Made by a program: the position numbers and the translations under genes. From positions 128,918,001-128,982,000 of the forward strand of contig CP142451.1 of assembly GCA_038049695.1 (NCBI GenBank): DNA of 64,000 bases. Reading direction: 5' to 3'. Below are positions 1 through 11,522 of the stretch, one piece after another. Each line of letters begins with the position of its first letter. Within the stretch, counting starts at the first letter, position 1. The notes below the pieces were generated by a model. The model did no database searches and was not told the DNA's origin. It saw only the letters and a program-made list of their open reading frames with translations. Source of the stretch: Cinnamomum chago. Lineage: Eukaryota; Streptophyta; Magnoliopsida; Laurales; Lauraceae.

Positions 1-422
1 GTCATAGCGGCAGCAATCTTGCACATACCAGTAACTGTAATAGTAGTAGTAATAGAACTAGTAGAAGCAGCAGTACTACTATTACAAGCCGCAGCCAAAA
101 GCTTATTCGATTGAGAAATACAGAACATAACGAACTGAGCTACAACAATTGCTTAACCTTTAAAGAAAATGCAACTATGAAAATTTTCTGAACATCAACA
201 GGAAATATATCTAGGGTGATCAGTTAGAGCACAGCATCACGTATTAGTCAACATTCCAAAAGTAAGGACATCAAACAAGCTTAATTATGGCATTATATCA
301 AAACTAGCCTGCCCATACGCAAACTTCTATCGCAATAACCAAGTTAAAATAGCTTACAACGTTAAAGCTTAGGAGCAAAAGGCACTGAAAAAGCATTTAA
401 GAATCACTAATCCCAATCTCAC

Positions 423-2789
423 CAGGTTCCAAGTGAGTTTGATCCACCAACAGGAATAACATATGGTCTTCTTCCTTCTTTCAGTAGCCTCTCTTTCAGC
501 AAGTTGCCTAGAGCCTAATCACATCAAATGAGGTGCAACTACTCAACATCAGGATGGGAATTGCATACATTCCATAAGACTTATATGATTGCCAACCTGT
601 AAAAATGCATTAGTACCCTCTGGCCTGCAGTATTTACAAGTGGGGCATATTTCAGGGGTCCAGATAGTTCATCTGGTGGGACTCATGGTAGATAAGTAAG
701 CCTCAGAATCTCCTCAATGAGAAAACCCTAACCTTTCAAATGATGGCCTCCATGTCTATGTCAAGAGAAAAGTACATTTTGCATAATCCAACAAGGCATA
801 ACAATGAATGGTCTACAGTCCAGGTTGTTCAGGGTCATGGTCTGTCTACTGTGGAACCCAAGAAATTAATGTTCAGATCGGCAAGCTACATGACCCATAT
901 GTAAATACTTCAAGTTGAAGGCTCAAGTTATGAATTATAGAGCCGCTAATAGATGGTTATGAAAATCAGATCAAGCTAATATTGAAGCCAGACTAAGAGC
1001 TTATTAAACATCCATGAGAGGGTTTTTGTGACTCATAGTGAACATATGAACTCTATAATAGTTGGGGCATTGGCCTTTCAAGGAAACAGACTATCCAAAT
1101 ATTAATTTTGCAAAACTATATATATATATTAATGGGGACAATTGCATGTTCTTAACTGAATTGCACCTAAGGAAACAGGCGTACCCAACTGACTCTGAAT
1201 GCTTTAGCTCTAATTTTGGCAATTATGGACTTTCCCTGTCATCTAATTGCATCACTTATTTGCATCATGAGCATTCACCCACAATGCCATCTAGAACATA
1301 ACTGAATGAATGACAATGCATTGGCAAGATTTGAACATATTATTTTGATTGAAATATTTGAAAGAATAGGTCTCAAAAGAACATGGCCAAGTGTATGCAA
1401 GTAATTACAAACAAACACAACTTTTAAGTTACTTCTGAGAAGATTCACATATTGGAGAAAATAGAGCAGCAATCTATATCGAAAAGTTGAAAGTACAAAC
1501 CACACTCCCAATTTTGGCATATTCTTCTTTCGAGACAAGATCAACGTGGGCACCAACTAAGCGCTCAACAAGGAGATTGCCTGTCAACCCAGGGTCTTTG
1601 TCTACTAGCACCTGCATCATATTATTCATAAGCAAAGAAAACTTGGTCAGGCTCATGCTCATGTTGAGCAGTAAAACTCAAAATTACTAGTATTCTGGAT
1701 TATGGATGCCTAGCCTAACTACCAACACTAGCATCTTTCATTTCTTCATTCTACACCAAACTTGGAACTGATAAAGGCAATTTGACCTTGGATGTGCGCA
1801 GTATCAGATAACAGTCCAGATTCAAATACTTAGCAGCCACAGCAGTCGCGCGACAATGGTTGCTCTGAATACCTCCTATTGTTATGATGCAGTCTGCATC
1901 CTGTGCTATGGCATCTGCCATCAAGAATTCCAGTTTCCTAACTTTATTGCCACTCAATTGCATTCCTGAAAGATCATCACGCTATACAATTCCAGAAATC
2001 TCTTGTCAGCATATGGATATAGGATGGTGAAATTGATGATGACTGTGTAAGATTCTAAGCTAAATAAACTTTAGAGTTTGTAGCTGATTGATTACTTTTA
2101 TAAACACTTGAGTGTCTTTTGGCAACCCAGGAAGATTCCACTTGTGAATTGGAGTAGGAAGCTGAAACAATAAATGACTTTACTCAATCAAAGAAAGATG
2201 TTTGAACTTGGAATGCAAAGCCAAAGTACACTACAAACTAGGAATAAAAAATGAGAACATGCAAAATTAAAAAGCATGACAAACATAAAAGTCAAATGCT
2301 ATCTGCTTTGAATCAAAGATCACAAACATCAAATCAAAATCAGATTTGATTTCAGAAAGTGGATTTGGAAACAAAGACACAAGTAGAAATCCTAATTGAA
2401 AAACAGGACTGTAGACTGTAGTAGTGATTTCACTATATTGCAACTTATTTTTTTCTTGACTTATTACATCAGGATCTAATAAGTTGGTTTCAGATTCAAA
2501 TGGGTCTTTAACAGAATAGAAACTGAATTGAATTGAATTGAATTGAGAGAAAGAGTACATGTCCGAGGGAGATGGTGTGAGAAGGGATGGGATTGAGATG
2601 AGAGGCCCATGAAGGAGGATCGTAGGATCTCCTGGTGAGGAATCCGACGGTGGAGATTGATCGATCGCCTGTATCCATGAGTTTTGGAGAGGAAATGGAG
2701 GCGAGTGTCGGGTGAAGAGGAGGAGAAGACGACGACATGTGATTTTGAAGGAGGAGGAGCTTCGTAGCGTTACTTGCGTACGCCCTCAT
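423..2789 (-). CDS. D-cysteine desulfhydrase (PLP enzyme, ACC deaminase-like), 5' part of gene
   Basis: PLP-dependent enzyme that by family converts D-cysteine to pyruvate, ammonia and hydrogen sulfide. Five exons read on the minus strand, each with GT/AG borders and a consistent frame: 2789-2559, 2161-2096, 1981-1787, 1611-1501 and 514-423 (231 codons plus 2 nt). Exon 1 has a Ser-rich leader, then [17 protein letters not shown]; exon 2 has [15 protein letters not shown]; exon 3 has [20 protein letters not shown], where the Lys of GNKVRK is the expected PLP lysine, followed by [12 protein letters not shown]; exon 4 has [16 protein letters not shown]; exon 5 has [15 protein letters not shown]. 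The next expected segment is absent from bases 1-422, so the C-terminal third lies beyond the left edge behind an intron over 420 bp long. The start at 2789 is the first ATG of the open frame; a second in-frame Met lies 17 codons later, and the leader could be an organelle transit peptide (inference). Confidence 0.9.
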
Positions 2790-3721
2790 CTCATTCTAGA
2801 CGCCGACGGCCAACGAGGATTGATCAAAGTATGGTGGTTCGCGGGAGTAGTTGAATTTTATCAGTCTCAGAGCTCACTACAAATGTACAATGATATTGAA
2901 TTATTGATGCCCCAGCCCCAGATCAGTGACCTGAGTGAGGATGTCAAATGGGCCAAGGACTGTGGCACGGTCGGCCCATCCACAACAGTTGACCCACCAG
3001 GCACAGCCCGTCCGGCCTGCTCAAGAGCTAGTTTTATTTTGAGTTTTACCCCTATCATCTTATTTTTTACTTTTCCTTTGTTGTAATTTGTAAATATATA
3101 AGTTTTTTATTCCTTTTTATTTTTATTCTCTAAAAAGATTGTAAGGTTTTAAAGATAATCTTATTTACAAACCTTCAAGAAGTTAAGATTCAAAATTCTA
3201 AATGGATTGTTTTTCACTGGAGTAGGTCGAGTTTGACCGAATCACTTAAACATCTTTGTCATTCTCCGTATTTATTTTAATTCTTAATTTTAATACCGAA
3301 AAGGCGAAAACTATTTAAAAAAATTAAAAGAAGCACGCTGGGCATGGCACGGCACAGCCCAGCCTGCTCCAACGAGCCTTGTCATTCCAGGAAAAACTCC
3401 TGGTGGGCCGTGCCTGCTCGGCCGGTGGCCCGTTTGTGCCGAGATCTGGGCAGGCCGGGCCTAACATCCCTAGACCTGACCCACCAATCCGGGTCGACGA
3501 TCCCCTCACACCATTTCTCCACATCCATGTTGATATCATCCCCCAGCCCGACATTAATATATGTCTTTTGTTTTTTGGAGCTGAGAGCATTGGACCAAGA
3601 GAGCCCACACTGGTGGCAAGAGAAAAACCACACTGTCTGTGGGAAGGATATAGTCCTAGAATTCTGACTAGTGAGGTTGGAAGAGGAAGGCCACATGTGG
3701 AAAGAGTGACATATATATGGG
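2790..3721. other. Intergenic, upstream of the desulfhydrase gene
   Basis: No gene is recognisable. It holds the presumed promoter of the minus-strand desulfhydrase gene. At about 3330-3475 there is a GC-rich stretch (GGGCCGTGCC, GCCGGGCCTAACATCCCTAG) resembling one end of a hAT-type non-autonomous element, but no partner end or duplication was found. Confidence 0.5.
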
Positions 3722-4099
3722 TAATATTCATATGAGGGATTCCTTCACCATGTTGTGGTGAGGGACAACATAGTTGGGCGGACTTTATGATACATCCAAA
3801 CCATCTACATATATAAAACCTTCTTAAGTACGCTAGATCCATCAAGTTTTCACCTATCTAAATTGATTGGACCATTAAATCAAAGGTCAGATTTTTTTTT
3901 CTTTAATATAAAGTTGTTAAATTTGTAGGCCATGAATTAATGAGTTAAAGGCATGTGATTGACTCCAAACTTGATATATGAGTCCATCTAAGATGTCTCT
4001 TTCCATCCCCCCAAGTCCCATGATTAGTGAGGCCCTACATGGGCCCCATTAAATTTTTCCCTCACCATCTTGGTGAGGGAATCCCTCACCTGAATATAT
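3722..4099. mobile_element. MITE-like inverted-repeat element
   Basis: The left arm, starting ATATTCATATGAGGGATTCC at 3724, is mirrored at 4058-4097, whose reverse complement reads ATATTCAGGTGAGGGATTCC. The match continues inward through TGGTGAGGGA for about 45 bp. Total length is about 375 bp with no coding potential. Exact ends and target duplication are unclear because the right end runs into a TA repeat (4095-4112), so the superfamily is not assigned. Confidence 0.65.
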
Positions 4100-4202
4100 A
4101 TATATATATATAATGCTCTGAACTCGTTTATATGTCTATGGTGCATTTTCTCATTAAAAAATCCGTTGAAAATATTGCAAAATGATATTACAATAACACA
4201 AG

Positions 4203-4490
4203 GGGCAGGTGCAGTGCCATGTTAACAATATGGGTAGGGGCACCATTGGAAAATCCAAACCGTTCAACAGCCCTAAGATCCATTGTTTACTCTGTATCTA
4301 AATATTTAAAGTCGATTTAAGTGGGCCAACCGATGAATTGATTGCCCGATTTCACACTTGAGAGACTCCTTCTATTTCTGGCATTAAAAAGAGGAAAATA
4401 TCTTACTACTTGATCACTATAATTTGGGGTTTAGGGCTAATAATAAGAGGTTTGGATTTTCCAAAAGTGGGCCCCACACATGTCCTGCCC
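4203..4490. mobile_element. Mutator-like MITE with 9-bp target duplication
   Basis: A 288-bp element beginning GGGCAGGTGC and ending TGTCCTGCCC. It is flanked on both sides by an exact 9-bp direct repeat, TAACACAAG (4194-4202 and 4491-4499). The arms pair imperfectly over about 80 bp, including GGAAAATCCAAACC on the left and GGTTTGGATTTTCC on the right. A 9-bp duplication is the signature of Mutator-like elements. No coding potential, so non-autonomous. Confidence 0.8.
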
Positions 4491-4499
4491 TAACACAAG

Positions 4500-7400
4500 A
4501 ATTCAAAACAAAAAAAAAAAAAAAAAAAAGGGGCAAATGGTCTGCTAATGTTTCTGAGAATTGAGATCTTACGATGAAGCTGGAGGGAGACAAAGTCAAA
4601 GTCAACTAAAGACGATAAAAGAAACCCTATGGAAACATGTGAGACCATTTCTCACCAGTCACAACCAATTAGGGGGCAAGAATGATTTTCATTATTGCAT
4701 CGTTTAGTGTGGAAAAATATTAATAACCATATGCATGCTATTGGATGGATCAACAAACATTTTCTTTGTTGTTTTTTCAATAATCCACCCAAACAAGCTT
4801 TTCATAGGTTCTCTATTATATTATTGTACTGCTGTCAAGCCACTTAGATGGGGGAAGATGGAGATGATCTCATGATCAATAAATCTTCAAGGTGGCCTGA
4901 TCTATATCCATGGTGGGGCCCTGAAAAATAACCCTTTCTATAGAGCCGAGCTTAGCCTAGTCTGGTTATTTTTTATGGCTTGCTAAAGCCCATTTAATTG
5001 TTGCTTGCAAGTCACCATCTCATTGATTGACCTCATAATAACCATGGGCAGAAGGTAATCAACCATTTGCCCTTTTTGACCAGGAATTTGATATACACTT
5101 GTCGTGCGTATGGGTCCTTTTTTCCCCACTAACAAACAGAAGAGAGGACAAACCAAAACTGCCAAAACTTTGTGTGACATCCAATACACCAGAGGCAGGG
5201 GACTTGCTGGGTCTGGTCATCTAATCCTGAATCCTCCAAAGGTAAAATGTGGATTTCCTTTGACCCGATTTCCATACATGTAGGTCCCACTTGTTGATGA
5301 TCCATATCAATGAATGTGTAGAGAGTTTTATCTCATGGGTTGGAATTGGATGATGCTTTGATTGGCAACCTACAAGAAGATGGTTAAATTATGTCATCAG
5401 TTGATGGGTTAGATCTTACAAGTTCCACAACAGTTGTATCATATACAATTCTCCCATCTCAACCGGTCAACCTTTGGATCTCTGGAAAAGGTAGTCACAT
5501 GGATCCACACAATGAGACACTACACTTGTGAGTAATAAAATGGTCGAGTTCTGAAGAAAACAGATCTTTCTTTATTAATAAATTTAATTACACCTATGTA
5601 ATCTAACCCCCCTTAATCCTTCTACTAATTTTTAACTTTTGTCAAAAGTACGTTTGCCTTTCCTTTCTCAAAATTTTCTTTTCAGAGATGGAAGTCCAAA
5701 AGATAGCAAGTATATATAATGCCATGAATATTTGATCACGACTACTAAACCAGTTCATGATTAACTTCATTCTAAGGAGCAGGAGTACTCCAGGATACAT
5801 GGGCAAGAAAAATAAACAGAAGAAAAAAGGAGGGTGTTGGGCTGTAGATGTGCTGTGTTCTCAATGAAGCCAATTAATATTTAATGCCCAAAGTAAAACC
5901 AATATAAATATTCCTCTCAAATAGGAACTGGGTTTTGAGTATGCACTTAAGTGAACATTATATGCCTTAATCCTCACTTAGCAATGATAGCACCGGGCAG
6001 CCCATGATACATACAACTGGGGTCATGGTCCAGTGATTAGACATCTTCATCTAGTGGGACCCACTGGTTTGCACAATCCCAACTCTTGATGGTGGCATGG
6101 AGAGTTCTCAGTAAAAAAAAAGTCATTAAGTAAAGGCATGGGCTAACTGTGGTGGGGCCAAGGATCACAAATCATGAGCCCCAGATTCTTGGATTATTCC
6201 TTTTCTCATTTACAGCAGAGAGAAGTTGGGTTGACAGGTTTTAAAAAGCATATCTTTCTTGTATTTCTTATAATATTATAATGATACTATTGAGTGTTGA
6301 CAAAAACTTTATAGAAAAATAAGCAGCAGCTTATGAAAGCAAGTAACCAATGATACCAAACTATGTGATAGTCATTTAATGTATTGATAGAAATTGTGTG
6401 AGGCTTTGAGGCCTTTACTTCATATATTCAATGAGGTGAGATGCCTTTACTTCTACAAGTAGGGTCAGGGGTGGTAAAGCTTAATTCTCCCACGTCCCCA
6501 CTACCACCAGCTCACCAACAAAGCATCCAAGCAGATGTGAGGACGATTTTTGGTTTCAAGCTTATCTTCAAGATAGCCCTATTGGAAATTGGAATCACAA
6601 ACAGAGACTAAAACCAGCATTCAATATTTCTCCTTTCTAAAAGAAACGTCCATATTTGCTTAGAGATAGTGCCTTGGAAGGGACCACTAGTCTTAGTTCC
6701 TTTGGGAGAGAAAAATAAATTTTGATATTTGTTGGGTTTCAAATTTAATAGTTTCCAAAAGAATCTCTCCGTCTCTCTCCAAAACAATGTAGAAAAAATA
6801 AAAAAAACAAGAAAAGAAAAAAAAAGGTTATTGATATTTTACAAAATCTTGTAGGATGCATATGGAAGAGCCAAATCTTTTGCGACATTTCAAGGTAAAA
6901 GTGGTTTGAAAGAGCTAAACAGAAATTGCAAGATTCGGCATTGAGCATTGACTTCCAAGAGATGCTGCAACACTGAAGCCTCTAGCTCTAGGAGGAAACT
7001 TTGCAATAATTTTCGGCTTTCTGCCCAACGTACTAGCATTATGCTCTTTGTATTTATGGTTCTCAGTAAAATTCAAGTGACCAGAGAATTGAAAGGGCAA
7101 AAAAGTCGGGTGTAGAAAATGCATGGGAAGACAGATCAACAACGGACGAAGTGGTATATATAGCATATGTGTTATTATCATCAACATGTTGATGAAATTG
7201 CGATCACAATAGTTGAAAGGAGGACACTAGGATTGTCATCATCATCAACGGCTTAAGTCCTATCCTATCACGCTTAGGGCCTATTTGTTTGGAGGTATTT
7301 CTAATAAAAATTGCAAGTGTTGGAAATTTTTGATGCGAACGTCACTACTTCCTCAGCATTTGGAATTCTTATTTGAATGTTGGAATTCTGGAAACCGACA

Positions 7401-8097
7401 TCTTAAATGGTCACTTTTAGATCAAAAGAATTTCAACTTCTTAAATGCAACTCTATATTAGATCATTTTGGAAATCACTTCAAAGGTGGCATTTGGAGAA
7501 GTCATAATTCCTCTCAGAAAAAGAAAAGAAAAACTCTTGGAATGGTACGCTCATTTTGTAAATGAATGTGAAAAGAAAAGGCCAAAGATACAATAGATTG
7601 CCATCATCACCATCATTGTAGCCTAATCCAATTTATCTAGGGTTGTCTTAAAGTTCTAGGGAACTTGAACTACACAAAGTGCTATCTCGGACAGTCCAAG
7701 ATATCTGTGCTAGATTTACCAAGCCTATTAGGCACTTGGTCCTTAATTTAATAATTAGATGGGTCAAGCAACTCATCCCAAGGAGCCTGGCTTATCTACC
7801 CCTGGACAAACATAGTCCTCGTCCACTCCACTGCCATTAAGCAGCAAGTCTAAAACCTGATTGAACAAATGGCTCCATGAATATGCATCACAATCTCAGG
7901 CTTGCAAAGTGCACAACGGTACATGTGATGTAATGCAAAAGGAGAGAGAAAACTCACAAGTCTACAAAAAAGAAACTCAAAAGCCACACAACTGCACTCT
8001 CATCACACTCATAAATCAATGCCAGAACCAAATCCAAAGAAGCAAAACAAATTTCATGAGACACCCATAATTCAGGCAGACAGACAAGAGAGTTCTT
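4500..8097. other. Intergenic, no gene recognised
   Basis: AT-rich non-coding DNA. It holds a poly(A) run at about 4510-4529 and scattered fragments in the style of other local repeats (for example GGGCCTATTTGTTTGG near 7276, which resembles one end of a Harbinger-type element). Open frames are short and match nothing I recognise. Confidence 0.6.
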
Positions 8098-8123
8098 ACC
8101 TGTGAAATTCCTGGTATGCAACT
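8098..8123 (-). other. Likely 3' UTR splice donor of the WRC gene
   Basis: Read on the minus strand, TTTCACAG is followed by GTAAGAACTC, a strong donor, with the intron starting at 8099. It lies only 24 bases after the stop codon at 8124. This suggests an intron in the 3' untranslated region or alternative splicing near the C-terminus. No transcript evidence is available. Confidence 0.35.
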
Positions 8124-8845
8124 TCACACCAGTGCATTACTAGGAAATAGTGTTGCTGCAAGGTGTGTTTCGCCGAGCAAGCTGCTAATTGATCGAGCCT
8201 TCAAAACCCCACTCTTCTTCTTCTTTATCCTCTTGTTCATTACCATTGATGTCAGTTTCTCATCATCTTCTTCTTCTTCTTTTTCATCACCCACTGCATT
8301 GTCCTTTACCTCATGCATCATCTTTGGTGGAAATGATAATAACCCATCATCATAGTCTCCTTCATCCCTATTGTTGTCAAGTGTTGGAGAAGCGCAGCCG
8401 CCGCGGACGCTGCTCATGCTCCTCAGCCTTCCCTTTCCGAGATGATGTTCGCAGAGAGAGTAGCCAACGAGGGTCTGTTGGCAACACCTCCATCCCCTCC
8501 CATTCACGCGACTGCACCTCGAACCCTCCATCACTACACTTCCATTGCTCCCCCACTTCTTCTTAACATTGCTTTTATCGTCTTCCATTTGATCTTCTTC
8601 TTCTTCTTCTCCTTCTTCCTTTTCTTCTTCTTCACCTAACTTCTTGGGTGTCATAGTTCTTTTCAAATTGGTCTTCATCTTCTTCTCTTTCCCTATTATC
8701 GTCTCTTTGGCCCACTGGTGGTGCACTTTCCTCTTCTTGAAGGGAAATGCACTCTTTCCTTCTTGCCATCTTGCACCTTCATCTGCCCCCATTCAACAGA
8801 TTTGGATAAAAGAAAATAAACCCAGTTAAAGAAAAGTTATACTTA

Positions 8846-8903
<58 letters not shown>

Positions 8904-9854
8904 CCACCTCGAGAGGAAGAAGAAGGCCTGGAACCGGCTTCTGCACTCCCACATTTCATGCTCCAACTCCTGTCGGTTCGAGACACAGAAATAAGTGGCC
9001 CAAAACACCATGGCTTATTGTAGCTAGGATCAGTACCTTATTATTCTAACATGAACTAGGTATATTTAGCTATATATATCTAAGAAGCCAATGACTATCT
9101 TCCTCTACTTAGTTTTTAAGGAGCCTAATTTATAAAATAGAGGGAGATAATCTGTCACATGGATGATGATGACCATGATAAGGATGCATGCAAAGACTAG
9201 TCCTATAAATAGTATCTGCAAAAATTACCATTTTACCGTTGAAGATTATCAAGAAAGTTCTCTTTTTTACCTCTTACTACACAAGTTTCTTGCACTCTTC
9301 TTCTCATCATCTTCATTTTCTTCTCCTTGCTCTCCTTTTACTTCCATGGCCTGCACAAAGCCATGAAATCAAATACCCAACATCTCTTTTTTCTCTATCT
9401 TTCACTCTATACCTTTTGATTGGATGGTTTGCAAAGAAAAGGGGTCAAATTCCTTTTGTGGGTTTTGTTGGGAAGGACGTTAGGTTTTATAATAGGAGGA
9501 AAAATACAAGGTAGAGATGAAAGAGTAGTTGTTAGAGATACCAACCTCAACCTCCACCTGTTTGGGAATGGGAGTAGAGAACATGCAGCATCTCTTCTTC
9601 TTCATCTGTTCACAGGGAACCCAACTGTTAGATGGATCTTTAGAGTGATGGGTCGTTGGATCAGTCCCGGATCTTCTTTCCTTTGCTTCTGCTCGATGGT
9701 CTTCTCCTTTTTCTTCTTCTTCTTCTAGTTTTTGTTTTGGCGTTGGGCTTTTCTGAAGTATCTCATCTTTGTGTTGTTGTGGGAGATCCGGGGGTGTTTG
9801 GGGAGGGGGAGAAATAGGGAAGAAAGGTACCATGGGTCTCTTTCGGATCCTCAT
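8124..9854 (-). CDS. WRC-domain protein (plant-specific, GRF-related, without QLQ)
   Basis: Two exons on the minus strand: 9854-9542, and 8782-8124 ending in TGA; 972 nt, 323 residues. The start is the ATG of MRIRKRP, the conserved N-terminus of this plant family. The donor is GTATCT at 9541 and the acceptor GCAG just above 8782; the joined codon is intact, leading into ARWQEGKSAFPFKKRK. Residues around 190-215 form the WRC zinc motif, C-x9-C-x10-C-x2-H (CSRVNGRGWRC, then SLCEHH), with basic nuclear-localisation-like stretches and long Glu-rich acidic runs on either side. The C-terminus has KARSISSLLG, also typical. WRC domains in growth-regulating factors bind DNA and direct nuclear entry, but this protein lacks a QLQ domain, so it is not a true GRF. 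A nuclear regulatory role is inferred; its targets are unknown. Confidence 0.85.
8851..8899. repeat. (CT)n microsatellite in the WRC gene intron
   Basis: Uninterrupted CT dinucleotide run of about 49 bp, lying in the single coding intron about 70 bp from the exon 2 acceptor. On the transcribed strand it reads GA. Confidence 0.95.
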
Positions 9855-9980
9855 CAAAGACAGGAATGTAAGAGTAGAAGGAGAGGGAGGCGGGATGATT
9901 TGCAGGCTGGATTTGGGCTTATCTCCTCTTATGAGAAGAATGGGAGTGCAAACGCTTCCTCAACAAAGGGGAATATCAGA

Positions 9981-10021
9981 GTCTCTCTCTCTCTCCTCTC
10001 TCTCCTCTCTCCTCTCTCCTT
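9981..10021. repeat. CT-rich run upstream of the WRC gene
   Basis: Imperfect CTCTCTCCTCTC tract of about 40 bp, 130-170 bp upstream of the WRC start codon. It reads GA-rich on the coding strand and probably lies in the 5' leader or core promoter. Confidence 0.7.
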
Positions 10022-10183
10022 TTCACGCATTTGTGGTGTTTTTATTTTAGTAAGGTCCGTATCAAAAACCACAGCAGCATACAAAAGTGTAGTCCCCAAG
10101 ATCTGGGAAGAAAAAACCCCAAACCCTCTCACTACGGTTTTTTTTTTTTTTTTTAGCCCCTACTTATAATTCGCCGTGGCGAG

Positions 10184-10672
10184 TAGGGGTGTACAGAAAA
10201 ATTCATTGATTGTAAATTCAATCCAATTTGATCCGATATGTGGATTTTTATCCGATATGAAAGTATACGGATTGGTAACGGATTAAAAATTTTATAATTC
10301 TTTAGCAACGGATCAGTAGCAGATTTCACCCACAATCCGCGGATTCAATCCAATCTGATCAGTTGACATTAAATATAAAAAAATTAAATAAGTGGTCTAA
10401 ATATAAATTAAGATGTCTAAATTTAAAATAAGAAAAATATTTAAGGGGTCAAAATGTAATTTTTTTACAACATGTTTGATATTTTTCTTTTAACATTAAA
10501 TTAAACGGATTGAATGGATTAATCTGATTCAATATGGTTCTCCACAGATAGGATCAGATCAGATTTTAACAGTCACTGATTGGTGACGGATTCCAAATCC
10601 GTCAATCTATAAGTAACGGATTCGTGACGGATTTTGCACAATCCGCACTAATCCAATCCGCATGCACCTTTA
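10184..10672. mobile_element. hAT-like non-autonomous element with 8-bp target duplication
   Basis: A 489-bp element flanked by the exact 8-bp repeat GTGGCGAG (10176-10183 and 10673-10680). The left end reads TAGGGGTGTACA; the right end, reverse complemented, reads TAAAGGTGCATG, giving a short degenerate inverted repeat of the hAT type. The interior is rich in repeated CGGATT/AATCCG motifs, as expected for hAT subterminal repeats. It has no coding potential. Confidence 0.8.
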
Positions 10673-11018
10673 GTGGCGAGGTCAATAGGTAGGATTGTCA
10701 ATGGGCTAAACGGGTCTGGGTTTAACCCTTCCTAAATATTAAGAAGGTCTGTCGGAGGTTGTCCAATTTCAGCCCTAAATTGAACTAGCCTACATCAAAT
10801 CTCGTCCCGTGTGGGTTCGAACATGAGCTAGGGCTTACCACAATCTTGAATATAAGCTAAACATGATTATCTAATTATCTCCATACTACTACCGGACACT
10901 GGGTGTGAATCTGACTTTAAACCCTCATCTTTTTCTTCTGAGCTTAGAACTAGCAATACAATGCAACAAGCAACATGGCAACGTTATTTTTTTATTTTTT
11001 TATTTTTTTGCTGGTGAC

Positions 11019-11514
11019 TAGGGTTACAAACAGAACAGTTAAGGGTTGAAACCATATTGAACCCGGTCCCATTTCTAAATTACTGTTTTGGGTCCAAGTC
11101 CTATTTTGACTCGGAACCTATATTATTGGTTCCAAACCTGATTCTAATGGAAAAACTCAAATTCGTTCCAGAATCGGGTCCACCTAGAATACTAAAATCT
11201 AATTCCAAAATTGATTCTAATTTTTCTTTCTTTTTTTTAAATAGGCATATCATTCAACTTATAACAGTGCATCAAGTCTACTACCTCAATATTACACATA
11301 AAAATGTTATAAAAAAAAAAAAGTTGATCTTGAAGTACAGTTTGCAATATCAAAGACTCATATGCCGAGTCCTAGGTCCATGGGTAGGAACCTAAACTAG
11401 GTTTCGGACCCGGACCCGTTTATGGATCAGAACCTAAAATAAGTTTCAAGCCAAGTTCTTTACGGGTGAGAACTTCTAGGTAATTGGAAAATGGAATAAC
11501 CGTTTTCAACCCTA
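11019..11514. mobile_element. Second hAT-like non-autonomous element
   Basis: A 496-bp element with left end TAGGGTTACAAAC and right end (reverse complemented) TAGGGTTGAAAAC. It is flanked by 8-bp repeats CTGGTGAC (11011-11018) and CCGGTGAC (11515-11522), with one mismatch. It differs in sequence from the neighbour at 10184, so it is a separate family. No transposase is encoded. Confidence 0.75.
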
Positions 11515-11522
11515 CCGGTGAC

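Noticed and set aside
1062-1301. Small frames in the desulfhydrase introns.
   Set aside because: No recognisable domain; located between well-defined exons of the minus-strand gene.
8189-8829. Plus-strand Ser/Phe-rich frames opposite the WRC gene.
   Set aside because: Antisense shadows of Glu/Lys-rich codons; the minus-strand frame carries the WRC motif.
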